Positions 1-5,656 of a stretch of DNA of 6,668 nt are shown here, piece after piece; the first letter of the stretch is position 1, and each line of letters starts with the position of its first letter. Source of the stretch: Muribaculaceae bacterium (GTDB lineage: Bacteria; Bacteroidota; Bacteroidia; Bacteroidales; Muribaculaceae); the NCBI GenBank assembly GCA_021443235.1, contig JABUUJ010000076.1, positions 3,796 through 10,463 of the forward strand. Direction: 5' to 3'. A program made the position numbers and the translations under genes. A model generated the notes under the pieces. The model did not search any database. It had not been told where the DNA came from and saw only the letters and a list, made by a program, of their open reading frames with translations.

Positions 1-699
1 CTCAAGGATATCGCCAACGCTATCTCGGAAAACCACCCCGAGACCTACATGATAATACTGCTCATCGATGAGCGCCCCGAGGAGGTCACCGACATGGCTC
101 GCAGCGTCAAGGCCGAGGTAATCGCGTCGACTTTCGACGAGCCCGCCGACCGACACGTGAAGATCGCCGACCTTGTGCTGAGCAAGGCTAAGCGACTAGT
201 GGAGTGCGGCCACGACGTGGTGATCCTGCTCGACTCTATCACACGCCTCGCACGTGCCTACAACACTATCGCCCCGGCTTCGGGCAAGATTCTATCGGGT
301 GGTGTCGACGCCAATGCACTGCAGCGCCCCAAGCGCTTCTTCGGCGCCGCGCGCAACATCGAGAACGGCGGTAGCCTCACAATCATCGCCACCGCCCTCA
401 TCGAGACCGGTAGCAAGATGGATGAGGTTATCTTTGAGGAATTTAAGGGCACCGGCAACATGGAGCTTCAGCTCGACCGCAAACTCAGCAACAAGCGCAT
501 CTTCCCGGCTGTCGACGTGGTGGCTTCAAGCACTCGTCGCGACGACCTGCTCCATGACGATAACACGCTCAAGCGCATGTGGATTGTGCGACGCTTCCTC
601 AACGACCGCACCAGCGTCGAGGCTATGGAGTTCCTCAAGGAGCGCCTGGAGCGCACTCGCAACAACGAGGAGTTCTTCCTCATGATGCAGTCGGAATAA
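1..699 (+). CDS. rho: Transcription termination factor Rho, C-terminal part (5' end outside window)
   Basis: Rho is a hexameric RNA-dependent ATPase/helicase that loads on nascent RNA and ends transcription. The frame is open from base 1, so only the last 232 residues are present; the RNA-binding N-terminal domain and the Walker A loop lie upstream of the window. Visible signatures, numbered from base 1, are the DERPEEVTDM block (about 24-33), the Walker B strand and following helix VVILLDSITRLARAYN (about 74-89), the LSGGVDANAL Q-loop (about 98-107), the RPKRFFGAARN arginine-finger region (about 109-119) and the KGTGNMEL R-loop (about 149-156). The C-terminus ends at MMQSE, a normal end for the family. 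The ruvX start codon follows after 4 bp, implying cotranscription and possibly coupled translation. Nothing indicates damage. Identity is secure. Confidence 0.97.
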   Translation, partial: LKDIANAISENHPETYMIILLIDERPEEVTDMARSVKAEVIASTFDEPADRHVKIADLVLSKAKRLVECGHDVVILLDSITRLARAYNTIAPASGKILSGGVDANALQRPKRFFGAARNIENGGSLTIIATALIETGSKMDEVIFEEFKGTGNMELQLDRKLSNKRIFPAVDVVASSTRRDDLLHDDNTLKRMWIVRRFLNDRTSVEAMEFLKERLERTRNNEEFFLMMQSE

Positions 700-703
700 C
701 GGC

Positions 704-1144
704 ATGGCACGCATTCTGGGCATAGACTACGGACGCCGTCGCACTGGCGTGGCTGTGACCGACACACTGCAAATAGTCGCCGGGGCTATTGGCACAATTC
801 CCTCGCACACAGTGCTGCAGTTTGTCAAGGACTACATCGCGCGAGAGGACGTTGAGCGCATCGTGGTGGGGCATCCGCTCCAACTCAACGGCGAGCCCAG
901 CGAGAGCATGCGCTACATCACCCCGTTTGTCAACTCGTTGCGCAAGCAACTGCCCGACGTCCCCGTCACGCTCTACGACGAGCGCTTCACCTCGGCCATC
1001 GCCCACCAGGCAATGATCGACGGTGGCATGAAGAAAAGCGACCGCAGGGAGAAGGGACGCGTCGACAGCATCGCCGCAACGATTATCCTCAACGACTACC
1101 TTACAAGCCGCAGCAGCCAGGATGGCGAGCCGGCAACAAAGTGA
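704..1144 (+). CDS. ruvX: RuvX/YqgF family Holliday junction resolvase-like nuclease
   Basis: This 146-residue protein belongs to the YqgF/RuvX family of small RNase H-fold nucleases. Family members have been linked to Holliday junction resolution and, in E. coli, to 16S rRNA 5'-end maturation; which role applies here is not visible. The N-terminal strand GIDYGRRRTGVAV (residues 6-18) carries the first acidic metal ligand D8. The DERFTS block (92-97) and VDSIAA (120-125, with D121) supply the remaining conserved acidic residues. The length fits the family's usual 135-150. The ATG at 704 was chosen because it starts directly before the first catalytic strand, as in other members. It lies 4 bp after the rho stop and 57 bp before def. 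There is no clear Shine-Dalgarno sequence, as expected in Bacteroidota. Confidence 0.95.
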   Translation: MARILGIDYGRRRTGVAVTDTLQIVAGAIGTIPSHTVLQFVKDYIAREDVERIVVGHPLQLNGEPSESMRYITPFVNSLRKQLPDVPVTLYDERFTSAIAHQAMIDGGMKKSDRREKGRVDSIAATIILNDYLTSRSSQDGEPATK

Positions 1145-1161
1145 ATAATTATAAACAAAAC

Positions 1162-1181
1162 GCCACGGCGTGCGTCGTGGC
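1162..1181 (+). other. Intercistronic hairpin between ruvX and def
   Basis: GCCACGGC (1162-1169) pairs with GTCGTGGC (1174-1181) around a 4-base loop GTGC, giving 8 bp including one G-T pair. It is GC-rich and sits in a 57-bp AT-rich gap. The plus-strand downstream sequence is A-rich rather than T-rich, so it does not look like a terminator for rho-ruvX. It may protect or mark a 3' end, or tune def expression. I found no TAnnTTTG promoter box in this gap. Function is inferred only from position. Confidence 0.4.
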
Positions 1182-1201
1182 ACTAAAAAATATATTAGAT
1201 T

Positions 1202-1768
1202 ATGATATTACCGGTTTATTTATATGGGCACCCAGTGCTGAAGGCTGTGGCCAAGGATGTTACACCCGACTATCCTGACCTCGACCAGCTCATCGAGAAC
1301 ATGAAGGAGACTATGTACGACAGCGAGGGTATCGGCATCGCCGCTCCGCAGGTGGGCGTGAGCCTCAGACTCGTATATATCGATGTTGACGTGCTGGGCG
1401 ATGACATGCCCGAGCTCAAGGGCATCAAGTTTGTGCTCATCAACCCCGAAATCACCATCCTCGACGGCGAGGAAATCTCGCGCGAGGAGGGATGCCTGAG
1501 CGTGCCTGGCATTCACGAGAAAGTTAGGCGCATTGAGAAAATCAACCTGAAGTGGCTCGACGAGAACTGGCAACAGCACGAGCAACTCATCGAGGGATAC
1601 CTCGCGCGTGTGGTGCAGCACGAGTGCGACCACCTCAACGGCAAGGTCTTCGTCGACCACATCTCGCCCATACGCAAGCAACTGGTGAAGGCCCGTCTCA
1701 ACGACATCTCTAAGGGCAACGTGAAATGCGGCTATCGCACACGCTGCGCCCGACCCACCAGGAAATAA
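1202..1768 (+). CDS. def: Peptide deformylase
   Basis: Peptide deformylase is a cytosolic metalloenzyme that removes the N-formyl group from the starting methionine of new proteins as they leave the ribosome. All three family motifs are intact in the 188-residue product: GIGIAAPQ (residues 43-50), EGCLS (96-100, with metal ligand C98) and HECDH (140-144, with ligands H140 and H144 and catalytic E141). The length is slightly above the common 165-185, because of a short basic tail after residue 170. The ATG at 1202 fits the family N-terminus, where MILPVYLYGHPVL precedes helix 1. The upstream sequence is A/T-rich without a Shine-Dalgarno. It is probably the last gene of a rho-ruvX-def unit, because a strong terminator follows 27 bp after the stop. 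Confidence 0.97.
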   Translation: MILPVYLYGHPVLKAVAKDVTPDYPDLDQLIENMKETMYDSEGIGIAAPQVGVSLRLVYIDVDVLGDDMPELKGIKFVLINPEITILDGEEISREEGCLSVPGIHEKVRRIEKINLKWLDENWQQHEQLIEGYLARVVQHECDHLNGKVFVDHISPIRKQLVKARLNDISKGNVKCGYRTRCARPTRK

Positions 1769-1795
1769 CCCTCCACCACACCACTCACACAAAAT

Positions 1796-1828
1796 AGCCT
1801 TCACAAGTCCACCCTGTGAAGGCTTTTT
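1796..1828 (+). terminator. Intrinsic terminator after def
   Basis: A perfect 10-bp stem, AGCCTTCACA (1796-1805) with TGTGAAGGCT (1815-1824), closes a 9-base loop and runs into a T tract (TTTT, 1825-1828). It starts 27 bp after the def stop and is the clear end of the plus-strand unit. Read on the other strand the same stem is followed by ATTTTG, so weak bidirectional use is possible. Confidence 0.88.
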
Positions 1829-1874
1829 ATCTTTTCCCCAAAAAACTCAAAATTCGTCGGCGTATAGGTCAATT

Positions 1875-1906
1875 CGTCTAAGCGCCCATGCGCCTAAACG
1901 TCTATG
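1875..1906. repeat. Four degenerate tandem octamers (CGYCYAWR)
   Basis: Four consecutive 8-base units are visible: CGTCTAAG (1875-1882), CGCCCATG (1883-1890), CGCCTAAA (1891-1898) and CGTCTATG (1899-1906). Each starts with CG and shares the pattern CG[TC]C[TC]A[AT][AG]. The next unit starts with CG and then diverges. On the minus strand the units read like CATAGACG and TTTAGGCG. The array is short, so chance is not excluded. Confidence 0.5.
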
Positions 1907-1952
1907 CGAAAATCCCACGTGAAAATATCCCCCCTTTTTCCATAATTGACAC

Positions 1953-1986
1953 AAAAAAGTGAAGGATGTCTCACGACAGCCCTCAC
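1953..1986 (-). terminator. Minus-strand intrinsic terminator downstream of nth
   Basis: On the minus strand GTGAGGG (1986-1980) pairs with CCTTCAC (1965-1959, one G-T pair). After a single C/T mismatch, TGTC (1978-1975) pairs with GACA (1970-1967) around a GTGA tetraloop. A T6 tract follows (1958-1953). It could end nth transcripts, whose stop is 110 bp upstream, or a short RNA started from the promoter-like site at 2022-2052. The plus-strand reading has no T tract. Confidence 0.75.
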
Positions 1987-2016
1987 AAACCTTAAATCTA
2001 ATACCATGAAAAACAC
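1953..2016 (-). ncRNA. Candidate short RNA of about 60 nt (speculative)
   Basis: The minus-strand promoter-like site at 2022-2052 would start transcription near 2014-2018, and the terminator hairpin with its T6 tail ends at 1953. The predicted product is about 60-65 nt, half of it the terminator stem, with an unpaired U-rich 5' part. This is inferred from the promoter/terminator pair alone. I recognise no known RNA family. The alternative is that both elements merely belong to the 3' region of nth. Confidence 0.3.
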
Positions 2017-2021
2017 ACGCA

Positions 2022-2052
2022 CAAAAGTATACATTATTTATACAATGACAAA
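2022..2052 (-). promoter_or_regulatory. Bacteroidota-type promoter match in the nth 3' intergenic region
   Basis: On the minus strand TTTG (2052-2049) is followed after 19 bases by TACTTTTG (2029-2022), matching the -33 TTTG and -7 TAnnTTTG consensus. It points toward the 3' end of def, where no minus-strand gene is present, only the terminator at 1953-1986. Confidence 0.5.
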
Positions 2053-2095
2053 ACTTTTCAGCTGGTTTTTCTTATCTTTTATAAATCATTAACAT

Positions 2096-2749
2096 TTATG
2101 TGCCCGATAATGGCGCATGTTGGCTGTTATGGCTCTTGCACAGATGCTTGATGGCGCAATTCAGGCAATCGGGCCGTTGCGCCTTGCACACATAGCGCCC
2201 GTGCAGCAGCAACCAGTGGTGAGCCTTATAGCGCAGCTCGGCAGGGATGTTCTTGGTGAGCTTTTTCTCCACCTCGAGCGGCGTCTTGCCGGGCGCCAGC
2301 CCAAGGCGATTAGATACCCTGAAAACGTGCGTGTCAACGGCAATCGCCGCCTTGCCAAACACCAGACCCATAATCACATTGGCGGTCTTGCGGCCCACAC
2401 CGGGCAGCTGCGTCAGTTCCTCCATGGTCGATGGCACCGTGCTGCCGAATTTCTCGACCAGCATCGCCGCCATGGCTTGCAGGTGAGCCGCCTTGCTGTT
2501 GGGATAGGACACGCTCTTCACATAGGCGAGGATGTCGTCAACGCTCGCCGCCGCCATCGCCTCGGGGGTGGGGTAGGCGGCAAAGAGCGCAGGCGTCACC
2601 ATGTTGACACGCTTGTCGGTGCACTGCGCCGAGAGTATCACCGCCACAAGTATCTCAAACGTATTGTTGTAGCTCAGCTCGGTGGTGGGGTTGGGCATCG
2701 CCTCGGCAAAGTAGTCGAGCACTGCCTTGTATCGTTGTTTAAGTGTCAT
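2096..2749 (-). CDS. nth: Endonuclease III (DNA glycosylase/AP lyase)
   Basis: Endonuclease III removes oxidised pyrimidines from DNA and nicks the resulting abasic site, acting in base excision repair. The 217-residue protein is complete, close to the 211 of E. coli. Visible features are the helix-hairpin-helix LPGVGRKTAN (residues 115-124) containing the catalytic lysine K121, the catalytic aspartate D139 in VDTHVFRV, and the C-terminal [4Fe-4S] ligands C188, C195, C198 and C204 with the exact family spacing C-x6-C-x2-C-x5-C. The ATG at 2749 gives MTLKQRYKAVLDYF, a typical family N-terminus. It lies downstream of pheS on the same strand, with a 250-bp repeat-filled gap between. Read-through from pheS or a weak own promoter (2764-2792) could express it. 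Confidence 0.97.
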   Translation of the reverse strand: MTLKQRYKAVLDYFAEAMPNPTTELSYNNTFEILVAVILSAQCTDKRVNMVTPALFAAYPTPEAMAAASVDDILAYVKSVSYPNSKAAHLQAMAAMLVEKFGSTVPSTMEELTQLPGVGRKTANVIMGLVFGKAAIAVDTHVFRVSNRLGLAPGKTPLEVEKKLTKNIPAELRYKAHHWLLLHGRYVCKAQRPDCLNCAIKHLCKSHNSQHAPLSGT

Positions 2750-2763
2750 TTGTCAAAATGTTA

Positions 2764-2792
2764 CAAATAATGGCACACGCCTGTCCACACAA
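2764..2792 (-). promoter_or_regulatory. Weak promoter candidate for nth
   Basis: On the minus strand TTG (2792-2790) is followed after 18 bases by ATTATTTG (2771-2764), which keeps the TTTG end but lacks the TA start of the TAnnTTTG consensus. The nth ATG lies 14 bases beyond. It is noticeably poorer than the other promoters in this window. Confidence 0.25.
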
Positions 2793-2801
2793 GTGCATGC
2801 C

Positions 2802-2894
2802 ATCATCTCAATAATCTCAATACTTGAATATTTTAATACTTGAATAGTATTTCAATATTTTGAATAATCTCAATATCTGAATAATTTAATATTC
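2802..2894. repeat. AT-rich block of short degenerate direct and inverted repeats
   Basis: ATCTCAATA is tandemly duplicated (2805-2813, 2814-2822). AATAATCTCAATA occurs at 2810-2822 and 2863-2875. AATACTTGAATA occurs at 2819-2830 and 2835-2846. Small inverted repeats are AATACT/AGTATT (2835-2840, 2846-2851), TTCAA/TTGAA (2851-2855, 2860-2864) and GAATA/TATTC (2879-2883, 2890-2894). The block seems built by repeated local duplication and lies directly beside the heptamer array. Confidence 0.65.
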
Positions 2895-2901
2895 ATTTCT
2901 C

Positions 2902-2997
2902 GCCATTAGCCATTAGCCATTAGCCATTAGCCATTAGCCATTAGCCATTAGCCAATAGCCAATAGCCATTAGCCATTAGCCAATAGCCATTAGCCAA
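2902..2997. repeat. Tandem heptamer array, 13 units of GCCATTA/GCCAATA
   Basis: From 2902 to 2992 there are 13 uninterrupted 7-base units: ten GCCATTA, and three GCCAATA at 2951, 2958 and 2979. A partial GCCAA (2993-2997) follows. On the minus strand the units read TAATGGC and TATTGGC, beginning within a few bases of the pheS stop codon and ending about 150 bp before nth. Because 7 is not a multiple of 3, each GCCATTA unit places stops (TAG on plus, TAA on minus) that cycle through all frames, so the array is non-coding on both strands. Confidence 0.95.
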
Positions 2998-2999
2998 AC

Positions 3000-4037
3000 T
3001 TAGTGCGCGCTCTTGAACTCGTCGAGGAAGCGAGCGTCGTTCTCGCTGAACATGCGCAAGTCCTTAACCATATACTTGAGGTTGGTGATGCGCTCAACTC
3101 CCAGTCCGAAAGCATATCCACTGTAGATGCTGCTGTCGATGCCACTTGCCTCAAGCACAGCGGGATCTACCATGCCGCAACCCAGTATCTCTACCCAGCC
3201 GGTGTGCTTGCAGAAGCCGCAACCCTCGCCGCCACACAGCATGCACGACACGTCCATCTCGGCGCTGGGCTCGGTGAACGGGAAGTAGCTGGGGCGCAGA
3301 CGTATCTGTGTGTCAGGACCAAACAGCTCCTGTGCAAAGTTCAAAAGCACCTGCTTGAGGTCGGCAAACGACACGTTCTTGTCAATATACAGACCTTCAA
3401 TCTGGTGGAAGAAGCAGTGGGCGCGGGCGGTAATAGCCTCATTGCGGTATACGCGGCCCGGACAGATGATGCGGATGGGCGGTTGCTTGCGCTCCATGGT
3501 GCGCACCTGCACCGAGCTGGTGTGGCTGCGCAGCACGATGTTGCGCGTCACGTCGTCCTGATTGCGCTCAACAAAGAATGTGTCCTGCATGTCGCGCGCA
3601 GGATGGTCGGCGGCAAAGTTCAGCGCGCTGAAAACGTGCCAGTCGTCCTCCACCTCGGGACCGTCGGCCAGCGTGAAGCCCAGTCGCGAGAAAATGTCGA
3701 TAATCTGCTTGCGCACCACCGAGATGGGGTGGCGTGTGCCCAGCTCGGCAGGGAATGCCGGACGGGTGATGTCGATTTTGTTCTTCTCTTTCTCCTGTGC
3801 CTTGAAGGTCTCTTTCAGCGCGTTAATCTTGTCGGTGGCAAGGTTCTTAAGCTCGTTGAGTTTCTGACCCAGCTCGCGCTTCTGATCGGCGGGTACGGTG
3901 CGGAAGTCGTTGAACAACGCTGTGATTTCGCCTTTCTTGCTCAGATACTTGATGCGCAGTGCCTCGAGGGCTTCTTCGTTCTCGGCTCGCAACTCGCTGA
4001 GTTGCTGCTTGATGTGCTCTATTTTTTCAAAAATCAT
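3000..4037 (-). CDS. pheS: Phenylalanine--tRNA ligase alpha subunit
   Basis: PheS is the catalytic alpha subunit of the alpha2-beta2 enzyme that charges tRNA-Phe; the beta subunit gene pheT is not in the window. The chosen ATG at 4037 gives 345 residues starting MIFEKIEHIKQQL, matching the N-terminal coiled-coil arm (about 1-90) that binds tRNA. The frame also continues to an ATG at 4118, but those 27 extra residues would cover the promoter and resemble nothing in the family. Class II core features are motif 2, GRVYRNEA to FHQIEG (194-215), the phenylalanine-pocket FTEPSAE (254-260) and motif 3, GLGVERI (311-317). Four cysteines, C265, C268, C273 and C276, form a C-x2-C-x4-C-x2-C knuckle, known from many bacterial PheS proteins. 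The gene is divergent from tilS and has its own promoter. Confidence 0.97.
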   Translation of the reverse strand: MIFEKIEHIKQQLSELRAENEEALEALRIKYLSKKGEITALFNDFRTVPADQKRELGQKLNELKNLATDKINALKETFKAQEKEKNKIDITRPAFPAELGTRHPISVVRKQIIDIFSRLGFTLADGPEVEDDWHVFSALNFAADHPARDMQDTFFVERNQDDVTRNIVLRSHTSSVQVRTMERKQPPIRIICPGRVYRNEAITARAHCFFHQIEGLYIDKNVSFADLKQVLLNFAQELFGPDTQIRLRPSYFPFTEPSAEMDVSCMLCGGEGCGFCKHTGWVEILGCGMVDPAVLEASGIDSSIYSGYAFGLGVERITNLKYMVKDLRMFSENDARFLDEFKSAH

Positions 4038-4093
4038 AGTCTTTATTTGTTGGATAATCCTTATGGCAAACGCCACATTTTGCTTCAACCTTG

Positions 4094-4123
4094 CAAAGTT
4101 ACAAAAAATCTCCCACACTCCAA
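4094..4123 (-). promoter_or_regulatory. pheS promoter
   Basis: On the minus strand TTG (4123-4121) is followed after 19 bases by TAACTTTG (4101-4094), a full match to the TAnnTTTG -7 box. Transcription would begin a few bases later, leaving a leader of roughly 50 nt before the ATG at 4037. The leader holds only a 4-bp hairpin, TGGC/GCCA (4064-4075), and no evident attenuator. Confidence 0.7.
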
Positions 4124-4170
4124 GTGCGCCAGCACCTTAATTTTTCTTTTGAGCGTTTATGGGAACAAAT

Positions 4171-4202
4171 TTTGGTCGTTGGCGCAACATTTTGTAATTT
4201 TG
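4171..4202 (+). promoter_or_regulatory. tilS promoter, almost touching the start codon
   Basis: TTTG (4171-4174), a 20-base spacer and TAATTTTG (4195-4202) form a close match to the Bacteroidota promoter. Only 6 bases separate the -7 box from the ATG at 4209, so the transcript should have almost no 5' leader. Confidence 0.7.
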
Positions 4203-4208
4203 CATGCG

Positions 4209-5564
4209 ATGACTGAAAGTGAGTTCTGCACTCATGTTGCCGCCTATATTGCCCGCCACGGGTTGCTCGGCGGCGATGCGGGGCCGGTGCTGGTCGCCAT
4301 GAGCGGCGGCGCCGACTCGGTGGCGCTCGTGCATGTCCTCATGGCCTTGGGCTATGACTGCGAGGTGGCGCACTGCAATTTCCATCTGCGCGGAGACGAG
4401 AGCGACCGCGACGAGCGTTTCGTGACGCAACTGTGTGAGCGACTTGGTGTTAAGCTTCACATTGAGCACATGGACGTGCCGGCTTGCCAGCGTCAGCGCG
4501 GGCTGTCGGTCGAGATGGCGTGCCGCGAACTGCGCTACGAGTGGTTCAATCGCCTTGCCAGCGAGCGTGGCTGCCAGGCGATTGCCGTGGGGCATCATCA
4601 GGACGACAATGTCGAGACTTTCTTCCTTAACGCGTTGCGTGGCAGCGGCATAGCGGGCTTGGCGGGGATGCGTCCTCGCAACGGCAACGTCGTGCGCCCC
4701 CTGCTGTGTGTGTCGCGCGCCGACATCGTGCGATTTCTTGCCGGCGTGGGGAGCCCATATGTCACCGACAGCACCAACCTTGCCAACGACTACAAGCGCA
4801 ACAAGGTGCGCAATGTGGTGATGCCTGCCATCGAGGCCGAGTTTCCCGACGCACGCAAGACGCTCACCGCGACGGTGTGCCACACCCGTGACTGCGCCGA
4901 CCTGTATCATGCCCTAATCGGACACCTGCGGCAACGCATCACAACGGCCGACGGCGCCAGCGAGCTCATCTCAATCGCCGAGTTGCGAGCCCTTGACACC
5001 GCCCAACTTCCACTGCTCATTTTTGAGCTCGTCAAGGAGCGTGGCTTCGGGTTTGAACAGTGTGTCGACATTGCAAAAATCATCGAGCAAAACGATCTGC
5101 GAGGGCAGCATTTCTATAGCTCAACTTCCACTTTAACTATTGCATTGCAATTTATTGTAATAGAGGATACTGAATTGGTGGAAAATGAGGTTGTTGAGGT
5201 TGATCTGTCGCACCTCAATGACCTTAAAGTAAACCTTGAGGTTAAGCGTTGCGACGGCGTCCCTTTTGACCCGTCAATGTGCGACGGAAAACACGTGGTG
5301 GCGTTCGGCACCGAGCTGCTAAAATGCCATTCGGTGGTGCTGCGGCACTGGCGCGTGGGCGACCGTTTCCGCCCCTTCGGAATGCGTGGCAGCAAACTCC
5401 TGAGCGACCTTTTCGCCGACCTCAAACTCACCGAGATGGAGCGTCGCAAGGCATGGCTCCTTGAGGCCGATGGCACTATCCTGTGGGTGCTGGGCTACCG
5501 CGCCGCCGCCCATTTCCCCGTTACACCCGCATCCACCAGCTACCTCCTCCTCACCCATTCTTGA
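4209..5564 (+). CDS. tilS: tRNA(Ile)-lysidine synthetase
   Basis: TilS uses ATP to attach lysine to C34 of the CAU-anticodon tRNA-Ile, changing both its amino acid identity and its decoding to AUA. The 451-residue product has the N-type PP-loop SGGADS (residues 32-37), HCNFHLRG (55-62), the GHHQDDNVETF block (128-138), RPLL (163-166), DSTN (187-190) and RNKVRN (197-202). The C-terminal tRNA-binding domain contains WRVGDRFRPFGMRGSKLLSD. The ATG at 4209 is chosen because it precedes the first core strand by about 27 residues, and the next in-frame Met (M31) would delete that strand. The same frame is open far upstream across pheS, but that is antisense sequence. A linker around residues 302-345 is coded by clearly more AT-rich DNA than the rest. 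Confidence 0.96.
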   Translation: MTESEFCTHVAAYIARHGLLGGDAGPVLVAMSGGADSVALVHVLMALGYDCEVAHCNFHLRGDESDRDERFVTQLCERLGVKLHIEHMDVPACQRQRGLSVEMACRELRYEWFNRLASERGCQAIAVGHHQDDNVETFFLNALRGSGIAGLAGMRPRNGNVVRPLLCVSRADIVRFLAGVGSPYVTDSTNLANDYKRNKVRNVVMPAIEAEFPDARKTLTATVCHTRDCADLYHALIGHLRQRITTADGASELISIAELRALDTAQLPLLIFELVKERGFGFEQCVDIAKIIEQNDLRGQHFYSSTSTLTIALQFIVIEDTELVENEVVEVDLSHLNDLKVNLEVKRCDGVPFDPSMCDGKHVVAFGTELLKCHSVVLRHWRVGDRFRPFGMRGSKLLSDLFADLKLTEMERRKAWLLEADGTILWVLGYRAAAHFPVTPASTSYLLLTHS

Positions 5565-5579
5565 CGGTTTTTGTTACCT

Positions 5580-5614
5580 AAAAATAAGGCCCGATGCTCA
5601 CGCACCAGGCCTTA
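5580..5614 (-). terminator. Intrinsic terminator of the minus-strand thioredoxin-like gene
   Basis: TAAGGCC (5585-5591) pairs with GGCCTTA (5608-5614) around a 16-base loop that can itself form TGC/GCA (5595-5597, 5602-5604). On the minus strand the stem runs into TTTTT (5584-5580). It lies about 43 bp after the stop at 5657. On the plus strand no T tract follows, so any help in ending tilS transcripts would be weaker. Confidence 0.7.
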
Positions 5615-5656
5615 ACAATATTAATTGTCATTATGCAACATTTTACAAAAATCCTA

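Larger units (their letters stand above)
1829..2095. other. Intergenic stretch between convergent def and nth
   Basis: Together with the def terminator this makes a 327-bp space without a supported protein gene. It contains a short octamer tandem repeat (1875-1906), a C6T5 run (1929-1939), a minus-strand hairpin with a T6 tail (1953-1986) and a minus-strand promoter-like site (2022-2052). The 8-mer AATTCGTC occurs at 1851-1858 and again at 1871-1878. Composition is AT-rich compared with the flanking genes, and open frames in it are very short. Confidence 0.6.

Noticed and set aside
2050..2070. AAAAC...GTTTT inverted repeat around CAGCTG as a terminator just after nth
   Set aside because: The stem is only five mostly A-T pairs. 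The hairpin at 1953-1986 is far stronger.
2006..2092. A 28-codon plus-strand frame with a basic start and a hydrophobic end (about residues 17-26)
   Set aside because: AT-rich DNA readily gives such peptides. There is no promoter or ribosome-binding signal before it, and it overlaps the minus-strand promoter-like site.
2117..2770. A 217-codon plus-strand frame opposite nth
   Set aside because: nth is complete with all catalytic and iron-sulfur residues. The antisense frame is an effect of GC-rich codon use.
2902..2997. CRISPR array
   Set aside because: The units are 7 bases, contiguous and without spacers, and no cas gene is nearby.
4061..4078. Five-codon minus-strand frame (MWRLP) in the pheS leader, possible attenuator peptide
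   Set aside because: It contains no phenylalanine codon, and no terminator/antiterminator pair is visible in the roughly 50-nt leader.
3003..4208. A stop-free plus-strand frame of about 400 codons opposite pheS that joins tilS in frame
   Set aside because: It is the antisense of a clear pheS gene. The translated sequence has no TilS-like or other recognisable features before the tilS ATG, and the tilS promoter lies inside it.
5615..5628. ACAAT/ATTGT inverted repeat between tilS and the thioredoxin-like gene
   Set aside because: Five AT-rich base pairs with no associated element; expected by chance in this composition.
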